DNA of 39,987 nucleotides from the NCBI GenBank assembly GCA_015655375.1, contig JAATFD010000022.1, positions 1 to 39,987 of the forward strand. Reading direction: 5' to 3'. The notes under the pieces were generated by a model, which was not told the origin of the DNA, did no database searches, and saw nothing but the letters and a program-made list of their open reading frames with translations. Below, one piece after another: positions 25,968 to 34,179 of the stretch. The translations under genes were made by a program, and so were the position numbers. The number at the start of each line of letters is the position of its first letter. Within the stretch, counting starts at the first letter, position 1. The stretch is from Actinomycetales bacterium. Lineage in GTDB: Bacteria; Actinomycetota; Actinomycetes; Actinomycetales; Actinomycetaceae.

Positions 25968-27115
25968 AGGTCCTGGCCGCCCTGTCGGGAGGTGTGGATT
26001 CCGCCGTCGCCGCCGCCAAGGCTGTCGAAGCGGGTCACGAGGTCGTCGGTGTCCACATGGCGCTGTCGAGCCAACCCCAGGAATGCCGGATCGGGTCGCG
26101 CGGGTGCTGCTCCGTGGAGGACGCGGGTGACGCGGCACGTGCCGCCGAGGTCCTCGGGATCCCCTTCTACGTGTGGGATCTGGCCGAGGAATTCGAGCGC
26201 ACGGTCATCACCGATTTCGTCGACCAGTACAAGGCCGGGCACACCCCGAACCCGTGCGTGCGCTGCAACGAGTTCGTCAAGTTCGCCGAGTTGGCGGAGC
26301 GCGCGAAGGCGCTGGGCTTCGACGCAGTGTGCACGGGGCACTACGCCCGCGTCGTCGAGGGGCCCGCAGGTCGTGAGCTACATCGGGGCCTCGATGAGGC
26401 GAAGGACCAATCCTACGTGCTCGCTGTCATGGGCGAGGACGAGCTTTCTCGCGTCGTCTTGCCCCTGGGTGATGCGCCGAGCAAGTCCTGGGTGCGTTCG
26501 GAGGCCGAGCGGCTGGGCCTCGGGGTCTCGAACAAGCCCGACTCCTACGACATCTGCTTCATCCCCGACGGGAACACGCGAGGCTTTCTCGCCCAGAGAC
26601 TCGGAAGGGAGTCCGGCGAGATCGTTACGCCCGAGGGCGAGGTGCTCGGTCACCACAACGGCTACTGGAACTTCACGGTCGGTCAGCGCCGGGGGCTCCG
26701 GCTGGAGAACCCCACCGCAGATGGTTCGCCGCGCTACGTGCTGGAGACCCGCCCGGCCACGAACCAGGTGGTCGTCGGAGTTTCTGAACTGCTGAGCGTC
26801 GACAGGATCGCCTCCGACGGGGTCGTGTGGCTCGCCGAGGACGATCGCGGTGAGGTCGATCGGGCGGCGACCTCGTCCTTCGGGACGCTGATGGGGGAGC
26901 GACGGCTGGTCGACGTTCCCGACGACGTCCTCACCGTGCAGATCCGCGCCCACGGCGTACCGTCGATTGTCACCGGCGTGTGTCATGAGGGCGACCGATT
27001 GGATGTCGAGCTCGCCGATCCGATCCGCGGGGTCGCCGCCGGCCAGTCCCTGGTCCTGTACCGGGGCACGCGAGTCCTCGCCGAGTCGACGATCCTCTCG
27101 GCCCACCGGGGTTGA
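25964..27115 (+). CDS. mnmA: tRNA-specific 2-thiouridylase
   Basis: A 383-residue ATP-dependent enzyme that thiolates uridine 34 of Lys, Glu and Gln tRNAs. The PP-loop is LAALSGGVDSAVAAAKA. Catalytic cysteines are Cys98 in HTPNPCVRCNEFVKF and Cys198 in SYDICFIPDG; family blocks GHYARV, AKDQSYVL, LPLGDAPSKSWVR and YWNFTVGQRRGL are present. The ATG at 25964 has GAGGAG 8 nt upstream and overlaps the desulfurase stop (ATGA). C-terminal beta-barrel is complete, ending YRGTRVLAESTIL. The reading frame stays open after the stop for another 45 codons (see the small ORF at 27164). Confidence 0.96.
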   Translation: MKVLAALSGGVDSAVAAAKAVEAGHEVVGVHMALSSQPQECRIGSRGCCSVEDAGDAARAAEVLGIPFYVWDLAEEFERTVITDFVDQYKAGHTPNPCVRCNEFVKFAELAERAKALGFDAVCTGHYARVVEGPAGRELHRGLDEAKDQSYVLAVMGEDELSRVVLPLGDAPSKSWVRSEAERLGLGVSNKPDSYDICFIPDGNTRGFLAQRLGRESGEIVTPEGEVLGHHNGYWNFTVGQRRGLRLENPTADGSPRYVLETRPATNQVVVGVSELLSVDRIASDGVVWLAEDDRGEVDRAATSSFGTLMGERRLVDVPDDVLTVQIRAHGVPSIVTGVCHEGDRLDVELADPIRGVAAGQSLVLYRGTRVLAESTILSAHRG

Positions 27116-27163
27116 GAGCCTCTCGTCCTCGTCGAGGCACACGATCCCACCTGGGAGGACGCG

Positions 27164-27250
27164 GTGACGGCCCGGCCCCGTTCGGCGCAGGATGAGGGTG
27201 CCGAGGTCGACGACCGCGCTTCGGCGGATGAAAGTGGGGAACTGCCATGA
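27164..27250 (+). CDS. Possible short coupled ORF upstream of the M20 gene
   Basis: A 28-codon reading frame beginning GTG with GGGAGG 5 nt upstream and ending in a TGA that overlaps the ATG of the M20 gene (ATGA). The predicted peptide is hydrophilic and acidic (contains DEGAEVDD). It is in the same frame as mnmA, with no stop between the mnmA TGA and this ORF, so it may alternatively be the remains of a longer MnmA C-terminal tail. I do not recognise it; translation is unproven. Confidence 0.3.
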   Translation: MTARPRSAQDEGAEVDDRASADESGELP

Positions 27251-28626
27251 CCGAGATCCGGGACCTGTCCGAGCCGACCACGCCGTCGGCAGCCTACGGG
27301 GACCACGTCGCACGCGAGACTGCCGAGCGTGAGGCAGCCGCGACCCCCGCGACCGCTCTCGATGCCGGTTCGGGTGCGCCGCAGGACTGGCGCACCGAGC
27401 TGGCAAGCATCGTCGACGCCTTGGGTCCCGAGCTGGTCTTGCTTTCCCACGACGTCCACGACCACCCCGAGCTGGGCGAGCACGAGTTCCACGCGCTCGC
27501 AGCCGTCGGGGACATCCTCGAGCGCCACGTCCTCTCACACGAGGACGGGGTGTTCGGCGTTCCGACTGCCCTGCGCTCGGAGATCGGCCGGGGTGGGAAT
27601 GACGACGACGGCGTCGAGGGCCCCGCGGTCGCGATCCTCTGCGAGTACGACGCCCTGCCCGGAATCGGCCATGGCTGCGGGCACAACGTCATGTGCGCCC
27701 AGGCCGTCGGGGCCTACCTCGCCCTGGCGGACCTCGATCGGAGTCTGCCCGGTGGCCTCCCCGGACGGGTCATCCTCCAGACGACCCCCGCCGAGGAGTC
27801 GATGACCTGCAAGGAGGTCCTCGCCCAGGCAGGCGCGTTCGAGGGGCTCGACGCAGCCGTGATGGCCCATTCCCATGGCTATGACGTCACGCATCACACA
27901 TGGTTGGGAGTGCGGCGCTTCCACGTCCGCTTCCACGGGATCCCCGCCCACGCGTCCGCCGCGCCCCACATGGGGCGCAATGCTCTCGACGCGGTGACCC
28001 TGGCGCTGACCGGCATCGGATTGTTGCGCCAACAACTGACGCCCAACGATCGTGTCCACGCGGTCATCACTCACGGCGGCGACGTGCCCAACGTGATTCC
28101 GGAGTCGACCGAGGTCGACATCTACGTCCGGTCCAAATATACGGAGACGTTGCTGGACCTCGTGGCCCGAGTGTGCGACGTCTTCCGTGGTGCGGCCCTG
28201 ATGACGGGCACAGGCGTCGAGTTCATCTGGGACCGCGTCACCAACGAGATGCCGGTGCGTTCCAACGGGCCGCTGCTGGAGTCCTGGGTGCGGGCGGAGC
28301 GGGTGCGGGGCCGAGATCCACTGCCCGAGGGAGTCGTTCCCGAGTCGAATGCCGCGGGGACCGACTTCGGCAATGTCTCGCTGCGCGTGCCGGGAATTCA
28401 CCCGCTCGTGTCGGTGGGCGATCGTTCGCTCATGCTTCACACTCGGGAAATGGCCGAGGCCGCGGGCTCGCACAGCGGGGATGCGGCCGTCACCGACGGG
28501 GCCTTCGGGTTGGCGTCGGTCGTCCTCGATGTGCTCGCGGACGCCGATCTGCGGGCACGTGTGCGCGAAGACTTCGAGGCTGCGGGCGGCGTGGTCGACG
28601 TCGCTCATTTCTACGACGGGATCTGA
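27247..28626 (+). CDS. M20 family metallopeptidase / amidohydrolase (AbgB-like)
   Basis: A 459-residue zinc hydrolase. After a disordered first 45 residues it shows the M20D pattern: DVHDHPELGEHEFHA, the metal-binding CEYDALPGIGHGCGHN (where the His and Asp/Glu ligands sit), the catalytic TPAEESMTCKEVL, a dimerisation domain with VRFHGIPAHASAAPHMGRNALD, and a late VGDRSLMLHTREMAEAAG histidine. Closest known relatives are aminoacylase/AbgB-like enzymes that cleave N-acyl or aminobenzoyl amides; the substrate here cannot be told. ATG at 27247 overlaps a possible short ORF. It follows mnmA by 131 nt on the same strand. It ends 39 nt before the S9 peptidase start, which has its own promoter. Confidence 0.88.
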   Translation: MTEIRDLSEPTTPSAAYGDHVARETAEREAAATPATALDAGSGAPQDWRTELASIVDALGPELVLLSHDVHDHPELGEHEFHALAAVGDILERHVLSHEDGVFGVPTALRSEIGRGGNDDDGVEGPAVAILCEYDALPGIGHGCGHNVMCAQAVGAYLALADLDRSLPGGLPGRVILQTTPAEESMTCKEVLAQAGAFEGLDAAVMAHSHGYDVTHHTWLGVRRFHVRFHGIPAHASAAPHMGRNALDAVTLALTGIGLLRQQLTPNDRVHAVITHGGDVPNVIPESTEVDIYVRSKYTETLLDLVARVCDVFRGAALMTGTGVEFIWDRVTNEMPVRSNGPLLESWVRAERVRGRDPLPEGVVPESNAAGTDFGNVSLRVPGIHPLVSVGDRSLMLHTREMAEAAGSHSGDAAVTDGAFGLASVVLDVLADADLRARVREDFEAAGGVVDVAHFYDGI

Positions 28627-28653
28627 GCCGGCGGAGGTGGTGGTGGGGTGTCT

Positions 28654-28659
28654 TACCCT
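28654..28659 (+). promoter_or_regulatory. -10 element of the S9 peptidase gene, leaderless arrangement
   Basis: TACCCT lies 6 nt before the ATG at 28666. A purine-rich GGAGG lies further up (about 28633) but far from the start codon. Confidence 0.5.
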
Positions 28660-28665
28660 GGCTCC

Positions 28666-30741
28666 ATGAGCGAGACTTCCACGCCGGATATCCCGGCCAC
28701 GTCATCGGCGCCTTCTGAGCCCTTCTCTTTCGACGACATCGCCTCCTTCGTGAGGGCGCCCCGCATTTCCGGTGTGGCGGCCTCGCGCGAGGGCACGATT
28801 GTCGCGACCCTGCGCCGGATCGACGTCGACGGCTCCGCCCTCGTCGACCAGTTGATCGCATTGGAGGAAGACGACGAGGGCCGTCTGCGCTGGCGGGCGC
28901 TCACCCATGGCGACAAATCCGCGACGTTGCTCGCCGTCGGACATCGCGGTGAGGTCTACTTCTCGCGCTCTGATCCTCGGGAGAAGGACGAGGGCGACGC
29001 GGTGTGGATGCTGCCACCACGAGGCGAAGCCCGCGTGGTGCTACGCCATCGCGGCGGAGTGGAGTCCCTGGAGGCAACGGCCACCAGATTGGTCGTCGTT
29101 GCTCCGATGATGCCGTCGGCCTCGACACCGGAGCAATCCGACGAACTGGCCACGGCTCGCACTGACGCGAAGGCCAGTGCAGTCCTTCACGATCGATACC
29201 CGATCCGCTTCTGGAACACGGATCTGGGGCCCGCCGAGTCGCGACTGTTCACGGCGCGGCTGCCAGATACGGAGGGCGTCGATGATGCCCCTGTCGAGCT
29301 GACGGCGCACGCGCTGCCGGGGGCGCCCGCGAACGCCGATCAGTGGGATCTCGACGGTGTCGCGGCTGTGCCCGATGGGAGCGCGGCAGTCGTGACGATG
29401 TCGACGCGTCGCGCGATCGACGCAAGCGCCCAGGTCTGGGTCGTCGACCTCCTGGGTGACACACCACCGCGGCTGTTGGCCGCGGAGGACGCTGAGCACT
29501 CGTGGGAGAGCACCAGTCACAGAGGCCTGGCTGTGTCTCCCGACGGCACGTGGGTGCTGACCGGTCGGGAGATTCCCCCTCTGCCCGGTCAGCTCATCGC
29601 CGAAGATCTCGAGCGCATCGATGTGGCCGATGGTCGACGCACCACGCTCACCCGTGCCTACGACGGACTGCCGGGAGATGCCGTCATCGGCGCGGAGTCG
29701 ACGGTCTGGTTCACTGCGGATCGGCACGGGCGCGGCGGCGTGTTCAGTGGGGACAACGATGGGTCGGCGACACTGCGGACTCCCGATGACGAGGCCGCCT
29801 ACTCGTCGCTGACCTGGGCGGGCGGACGCCTGGTCGCGCTGCGCTCTTCGATCCTGGAGCCGCCCTCAGTCGTTCTCATCGACCCGGATTCCGGAGAGGT
29901 GACGCCCACTCCCTCCCTCGTCGATGCGGTGGACGTCCCGGGCGAACTGACGGAAGTCAGCGCAGATGCCCTCGACGGGACGCCGCTGCGCGCGTGGCTC
30001 GCACTGCCCGAGGGAGAAGGCCCACATCCCTTGGTCGTCTTCGCCCACGGCGGACCGTGGGGATCATGGAATGACTGGACCTGGCGCTGGAATCCGTGGA
30101 TCTTCGTGGCGCGCGGATACGCGGTGCTGCTGCCGGACCCCGGCATCTCGACCGGATACGGCCAGGCGCTGACGGCTCGCGGACACGATTCAATCGGTAA
30201 CGAACCCTTCACGGACATCCTGGCGCTGACGGATGCGACCGTTGCGCGCCCCGACATCGACGAGGGCCGACAGGCATTGGCGGGGGGATCCTACGGCGGA
30301 TACATGGCGAACTGGGTGGCCGGACACACCGGCACGCGCTTCCACTGCATCGTCACCCATGCCGGTCTGTGGGACGTCGATGCGATGTCACAGACCACCG
30401 ACAATGGCTCCTGGTATCGCTGGATGGTGGACACGCTCGACGGTGGAACGCCGCAGGCCGAGGTGTGGTCGCCCCATGCGTTCCTTGAGAACATCGAGGT
30501 GCCGATGCTGGTCATCCATGGGGACAAGGACTACCGCGTCCCGTTCTCGCAGGCTCTCGAGCTGTGGGCCGGGCTGCAGCGGACGAACCCGACACTCGGG
30601 CACCGTTTCCTCTACTTCCCGGATGAGGGACACTGGATCCTCAAGCCGGGCAATGCCGAGGTCTGGTACAAGACATTCGTGGCCTTCCTCGACGAGCACA
30701 TGCTGGGGAAGAACTTCGAGCGCCCCAAGCTGCTCGGCTGA
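28666..30741 (+). CDS. S9 family prolyl oligopeptidase-like serine peptidase
   Basis: A 691-residue cytoplasmic peptidase without a signal peptide. The N-terminal two thirds form a beta-propeller-like region (repeated short segments such as GLAVSPDGTWVLTGRE). The C-terminal alpha/beta-hydrolase domain has FAHGGPWGSW (oxyanion region), the nucleophile Ser542 in GGSYGGYMANW, Asp622 in IHGDKDYRVP and His656 in DEGHWI, a full catalytic triad. Such enzymes are dipeptidyl or acylaminoacyl peptidases; exact specificity is unknown. ATG at 28666 is chosen because of the -10 box 6 nt upstream. It could complete peptide breakdown with the neighbouring M20 enzyme, but shared function is only suggested by position. 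Confidence 0.93.
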   Translation: MSETSTPDIPATSSAPSEPFSFDDIASFVRAPRISGVAASREGTIVATLRRIDVDGSALVDQLIALEEDDEGRLRWRALTHGDKSATLLAVGHRGEVYFSRSDPREKDEGDAVWMLPPRGEARVVLRHRGGVESLEATATRLVVVAPMMPSASTPEQSDELATARTDAKASAVLHDRYPIRFWNTDLGPAESRLFTARLPDTEGVDDAPVELTAHALPGAPANADQWDLDGVAAVPDGSAAVVTMSTRRAIDASAQVWVVDLLGDTPPRLLAAEDAEHSWESTSHRGLAVSPDGTWVLTGREIPPLPGQLIAEDLERIDVADGRRTTLTRAYDGLPGDAVIGAESTVWFTADRHGRGGVFSGDNDGSATLRTPDDEAAYSSLTWAGGRLVALRSSILEPPSVVLIDPDSGEVTPTPSLVDAVDVPGELTEVSADALDGTPLRAWLALPEGEGPHPLVVFAHGGPWGSWNDWTWRWNPWIFVARGYAVLLPDPGISTGYGQALTARGHDSIGNEPFTDILALTDATVARPDIDEGRQALAGGSYGGYMANWVAGHTGTRFHCIVTHAGLWDVDAMSQTTDNGSWYRWMVDTLDGGTPQAEVWSPHAFLENIEVPMLVIHGDKDYRVPFSQALELWAGLQRTNPTLGHRFLYFPDEGHWILKPGNAEVWYKTFVAFLDEHMLGKNFERPKLLG

Positions 30742-30750
30742 AGGTCTTCT

Positions 30751-30914
30751 CCGCGAAGCACGCCTCTATTTCACGTCGAAGCACGTCGGTTTTTGACCGT
30801 GAGACACATTCATCCGCGAGGCGGCGGTTGTAATGCGTGTTCTGTGTGGGTGGGGATGTGTTCTCCCCGAGACGCGGCAATTTTTTGAGCCGCGCTTCGG
30901 GGGAGAACGTGCCT
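30751..30914. repeat. Dispersed GAAGCACG-type intergenic repeat, copy 1
   Basis: CCGCGAAGCACGCCTCT (30751-30767) recurs inverted at 33303-33319. A second unit, CGAAGCACGT, follows at 30777, then a small T-rich hairpin (CGGT/ACCG, 30787-30799) and the shared 11-mer AGAACGTGCCT at 30904-30914. The same set of motifs makes up copy 2 at 33238-33320. The element fills the convergent gap after the S9 peptidase gene. Confidence 0.7.
30860..30908. terminator. Large hairpin between convergent S9 and Nudix genes
   Basis: The left arm (GTTCTCCCC then GACGCGGC) pairs with the right arm (GCCGCGC then GGGGAGAAC) over about 17-19 bp with small bulges. The loop AATTTTTTGA carries a six-T run inside it. Placed between convergent genes, it is most likely a bidirectional terminator. 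Confidence 0.7.
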
Positions 30915-30963
30915 ACTTCCTTGTACAGGCGTGGCCTGCTCGTGCTCGCCCGCGGGTCTGCGG

Positions 30964-31479
30964 TCAGTGTGGCAGCGCCACGTGATACCGCTCGCTGTCC
31001 TCGCCGAGGCCGAAGCCGAAGGTCATGATGGCGGGGACATCTCCGGCAGTCAATGCGTCGAGGACGGCGCGCTCGTGGGGGACCGTGGTGTCGGGCAGAT
31101 CAGCGAGGCGGAACCACCGCAGACCGCCGTCTTTCTCGGGTTCCATGACGCGCGGTTCGCCCGTGCGCGTTCGGCAGGAGAAGAACCAGTCGACGCGTTG
31201 CTCCAGGGGCTCCGTCCCGCCGTTCGTGCGGTGCATGCCAGTCAGGGGAACGAGGTCGGCGGGGGAAAGCGTCAAGCCGAGTTCCTCATGAGTCTCGCGG
31301 ATCGCAGTGTCGACGACGGACTCGTTCGCCTCGACGTGGCCAGCTGATCCACACGCCCAATGACCGTCCATGTAGCCGGTGTTGCGGCGCAGCTGGAGGA
31401 GGACTTCGGTGTCGGAACCGGTTTCCCGGAGGAGGAAAACGTAGGCGGCGGGGACCAGAGTGAAGGAATGGACGGCCAT
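30964..31479 (-). CDS. Nudix hydrolase
   Basis: A 171-residue Nudix enzyme. The Nudix box is complete: GHVEANESVVDTAIRETHEE followed by LGL, matching GX5EX7REUXEEXGU. The N-terminus (FTLVPAAYVFLLRE) is the expected first strand, and QRVDWFFSCR follows the box. It hydrolyses a nucleoside diphosphate linked to another moiety; the substrate (for example an oxidised nucleotide) cannot be named from sequence. ATG at 31479 is chosen because TACCAT lies 7 nt upstream; a longer reading frame would run through that promoter. It is divergent from the tRNA-Leu gene and convergent with the S9 gene. Confidence 0.92.
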   Translation of the reverse strand: MAVHSFTLVPAAYVFLLRETGSDTEVLLQLRRNTGYMDGHWACGSAGHVEANESVVDTAIRETHEELGLTLSPADLVPLTGMHRTNGGTEPLEQRVDWFFSCRTRTGEPRVMEPEKDGGLRWFRLADLPDTTVPHERAVLDALTAGDVPAIMTFGFGLGEDSERYHVALPH

Positions 31480-31486
31480 GGTGTCG

Positions 31487-31492
31487 ATGGTA
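31487..31492 (-). promoter_or_regulatory. -10 element of the Nudix gene, leaderless arrangement
   Basis: TACCAT on the minus strand with 7 nt to the ATG. No ribosome-binding purine run is seen between them. Confidence 0.45.
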
Positions 31493-31550
31493 TTCCTGAG
31501 CCAGACTCCACTCGAGGTCGACGAGGGAAGGCGTCGCGGCGTCGACCCCG

Positions 31551-31556
31551 TAGAAT
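31551..31556 (+). promoter_or_regulatory. -10 element of tRNA-Leu
   Basis: TAGAAT lies 10 nt before the mature 5' end of the tRNA. No clear -35 hexamer is visible at 16-18 nt spacing. Confidence 0.5.
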
Positions 31557-31566
31557 GGGGCGTCAC

Positions 31567-31650
<84 letters not shown>

Positions 31651-31998
31651 GTGGCTTCCGTGAGGTTTCTCCTGCGACCCGGGAAGATCAATGCGCGAGC
31701 CATGTGGAGTTGGAGAGTCTGTGCCCGACTGCCTGTCGAGTCGGTGCTGCCTGTATCGGGGTCTGCGTCGGTCGTGCGCGTAGGCGAGGAGCCCCTGCTC
31801 GACTTCCACGGTGCTCATGGACATGCTGGCAGCGTACGTTTGGCGCGCAGGACCTGTCCGGCATCCCGCTCGCTGAGCACAAGACACAAGAGCGAGGAAA
31901 AGGTGGTTGAACCGATGTCGTGAAGTCCCTCTCGAGGCGCTTCCGCGCCAGTCCTTGCCGCCACGGAACAGACCGTGACAACCACGCTGTCGTCTTGC
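31651..31998. other. Non-coding or decayed DNA after tRNA-Leu
   Basis: About 350 nt with no reading frame that I can assign to a family on either strand. Short open frames here lack ribosome sites and the usual codon bias. A 19-codon + strand frame starting MSFFWMAWRLPLSRLG begins at 32001, just beyond this stretch, and superficially resembles the start of an ABC permease, but it stops early. The region probably decayed together with the adjacent ABC ATPase pseudogene. Confidence 0.5.
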
Positions 31999-32622
31999 TC
32001 ATGAGTTTCTTCTGGATGGCTTGGCGGCTCCCGCTGTCACGCCTCGGCGACGCCGCATGACACTGGTGCTCGCGTGGACCGCACCATCGTCACCACCATC
32101 GGACAGTCGATCAGGATCGCCCAGCTGGCACTCATCAATAGTCCGACCATCCACGTGGCGATCGCCGAGAGTAGGACGACGGCACTTCACTGCTGGCGAT
32201 GGCGAGCCGCCATGCGAACCATCACCCGGACGGCAGGCATCGGTGGTCTGTGTCCCCGTGGATGTATCCCCATCGACGGGCGCCAGCTTGTGCAGGAAGC
32301 GGACGAGCTGATCGGAAGTGGGACCTGAGACCTCGTGATGGATCGGCCCCGCGAGGCTGACCCGTTGCTGCTGTCCGCCGGAGAGTTCGGTGACTCACTG
32401 TCGCGCGTGATCTGCCAGGCCGAGCAGTCCGAGTAAACCGGGCAACGCCGACGTGCCCGACGGCAGGGCGCCGACCTAGCTGGAGGCCAGGAAGACGAAG
32501 CCCAGATCTCGCGCACGGAGCCGGGCCAGCACCTCGCGGCGATGGATCGGGATGCCGACCCGATAGGACTTGCGGACGTTCCGGGCGGTGATCACGACTT
32601 CGAGGGGACGTGCGAGTGTCAC
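31999..32622 (-). pseudogene. Decayed ABC transporter ATP-binding protein (MacB/LolD type)
   Basis: In a single minus-strand frame from a GTG at 32622 the translation begins LEVVITARNVRKSYRVG, the normal start of MacB/LolD-type ATPases. It then jumps to REVLARLRARDLGFVF, the segment around the Q-loop; the Walker A region between them is missing. A TAG follows at 32478, then LPGLLGLLGLADHARQ, a TGA at 32397, and the intact ABC signature LSGGQQQRVSLA (about 32350-32385). The tail TSDQLVRFLHKLAPVDG matches the post-Walker B helix, but Walker B itself is degraded. The recognisable part ends near 32250; the frame stays open to 31999 with no clear homology. Two internal deletions and two stops make it non-functional. 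No intact permease is nearby. Confidence 0.85.
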
Positions 32623-32697
32623 GCTGTCGAGGGAGCCGACCATCCCGTCGTCCGGATAAGAATACTCGGGCCCGCCGCGAGGCCGTCCGGTGGGTCC

Positions 32698-33174
32698 TCA
32701 GGCATCGAGGCCGAGATCGCGACGCAGTCTGGTGACGTGCCCCGTTGCCTTGACATTGTACTGGGCGAGGGCGACTGTCCCATTGGGAGCGACGACGACG
32801 GTCGAGCGGATGATCCCCTCATAGCTCCGGCCGTAGTTCTTTTTCTCGCCCCAGGCACCCCACTGCTCGAGGACCGAGTGATCGGGGTCGGACGCGAGCG
32901 GGAAGTTCAGGCCCTGCTTCTCGGTGAAGCGTTCCAGGGCGGGCATGGAGTCTGCGCTGATGCCCACCACGGTATAGCCGGAAGCCTTCAACGTGTTGAG
33001 GTTGTCGCGGAAGTCGCAGGCCTCGGTGGTGCATCCGGGCGTGGACGCCTTCGGGTAGAAGTACACGATGACGCCCTTGTCAGCCGATGCGACGAGGTTG
33101 GACAACGTGATCGATCCCTGAGTGGAATCCAGGGTGAAATCGGGGGCCTTTCGGCCCACTTCAAGAGTGGTCAT
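32698..33174 (-). CDS. bcp: Thioredoxin-dependent thiol peroxidase (Bcp/PrxQ)
   Basis: A 158-residue peroxiredoxin that reduces hydrogen peroxide and organic hydroperoxides with thioredoxin as electron donor. It has KAPDFTL at the start, then YFYPKASTPGCTTEACDF, with the peroxidatic Cys48 and the resolving Cys53 five residues later, as in the Bcp/PrxQ group; the Arg of the active site is in IIRSTVVV. Length and motifs are complete. ATG at 33174 has a CAGGAT box 6 nt upstream (33186-33181 on the minus strand), a weak leaderless-type promoter. It lies between the decayed ABC gene and a repeat element and seems to be transcribed alone. Confidence 0.95.
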   Translation of the reverse strand: MTTLEVGRKAPDFTLDSTQGSITLSNLVASADKGVIVYFYPKASTPGCTTEACDFRDNLNTLKASGYTVVGISADSMPALERFTEKQGLNFPLASDPDHSVLEQWGAWGEKKNYGRSYEGIIRSTVVVAPNGTVALAQYNVKATGHVTRLRRDLGLDA

Positions 33175-33237
33175 GAGACCATCCTGTCATCGAGACCGTC
33201 CGCGTGCCCACGAAGGCCTCTGCACGGCTCTGGCACT

Positions 33238-33320
33238 CCCGCGAAGCACGTCTCCACCGCGAAGCACGTTCCCCTGACAGAGAACGTGCCTCGGTGCCGG
33301 AAAGAGGCGTGCTTCGCGGG
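33238..33320. repeat. Dispersed GAAGCACG-type intergenic repeat, copy 2
   Basis: CCCGCGAAGCACG (33238-33250) and CGTGCTTCGCGGG (33308-33320) form a perfect 13-bp inverted repeat. Inside are a second direct unit CCGCGAAGCACG (33257-33268) and an 8-bp stem GCACGTTC/GAACGTGC (33264-33271, 33282-33289), giving a nested hairpin. Motifs are shared with copy 1 at 30751. It sits between the DUF2384-like gene and bcp. Confidence 0.75.
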
Positions 33321-33340
33321 AATTCGAAAACAGAAACCGT

Positions 33341-33901
33341 TCAGCGACTGGGCCGGGCGGTCTCGATCTCCGGATCGAAGAGCGGGCGCCGACCCGGACG
33401 TCGTGATTGGGCGGAGGCGAAGGATTCGGCCGCGCCGACGACGTCGTGAACATCGCCGCCGGCCAGCATGCGTTGGGCCGGGGTCTGCCCATCGAGTGCG
33501 GGCTCGGGCCGCTGGAACCATTCAGCTGACACGATCTGATCGACACGGCCGTCGAGACGGCCGAGCACAGGAGACAAGTGCGGGACGACGGAATGATCGT
33601 CCAGCAATTGCCAGGTCGGGTAGTACCAAGTCGTCGAGGGGGACTGGATCGCAAGAATGCGGTTCTCCCTGACGGCCTTGTTGATGCCCTGACGGGAGAT
33701 GCCCAGCCAGTCGACGACGTCGGCGGTTGTGCACACCGGCCCGATCAACTCTCCAAGTTGGGGTCTGGGGTCGGTCATCGAGTGGACCAAGTGCGCCGCC
33801 TGGGCAATGATCTCTGGAGTAATGAGGGAACTGCGACGTGACGCCAACTGGCGTTCGATCGCGTCGAGCAATTCCTGTTCGGATGACGTGAGGCGCCGCA
33901 T
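33341..33901 (-). CDS. HTH plus DUF2384-like (Xre/MbcA/ParS) domain protein, no toxin partner
   Basis: A 186-residue protein. Residues 1-45 are helical and charged. The middle contains CTTADVVDWLGISRQGINKAVRENRILAI, a helix-turn-helix-like element, then WYYPTWQL. The C-terminal part (RVDQIVSAEWFQRPEPALDGQTPAQRMLAGGDVHDVVGAAES) resembles the DUF2384 toxin-binding domain of Xre/MbcA/ParS antitoxins, where a WL..P...L.G.TP pattern is usual. The final 20 residues are basic. Such antitoxins are normally next to a RES-domain toxin; none is present here. ATG at 33901 is the natural start. It may have become a solitary regulator. Assignment is from pattern similarity only. Confidence 0.65.
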   Translation of the reverse strand: MRRLTSSEQELLDAIERQLASRRSSLITPEIIAQAAHLVHSMTDPRPQLGELIGPVCTTADVVDWLGISRQGINKAVRENRILAIQSPSTTWYYPTWQLLDDHSVVPHLSPVLGRLDGRVDQIVSAEWFQRPEPALDGQTPAQRMLAGGDVHDVVGAAESFASAQSRRPGRRPLFDPEIETARPSR

Positions 33902-33975
33902 CTAGCCTCCGGCTGTTCGGGTCTGACTGAGAGTCCGCTCGATCGAGCGTCCATTCTCGCCGCCTCGACAATGGG

Positions 33976-34048
<73 letters not shown>

Positions 34049-34056
34049 GAGGCCTC

Positions 34057-34075
34057 CCACCACACTGAGTGGTGG
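34057..34075 (-). other. Hairpin in the tRNA-Lys spacer
   Basis: CCACCAC/GTGGTGG forms a perfect 7-bp stem with a 5-nt loop between the two tRNA-Lys genes; flanking CTCCCAC/GTGGGAG offers an alternative pairing. It may aid processing of a joint precursor or weakly terminate. Confidence 0.45.
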
Positions 34076-34083
34076 AGTGGGAG

Positions 34084-34159
<76 letters not shown>

Positions 34160-34179
34160 GTGTCTTTCGACGAGAGCTC

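Noticed and set aside
32074-32328. 84-codon + strand frame (begins MDRTIVTTIGQSIRIAQ)
   Set aside because: It has no ribosome site or recognisable family and overlaps the antisense ABC pseudogene; likely chance in decayed DNA.
32542-33672. 376-codon + strand frame across bcp and the repeat element
   Set aside because: It is antisense to bcp and runs through an intergenic repeat and part of the DUF2384-like gene; no domain is visible.
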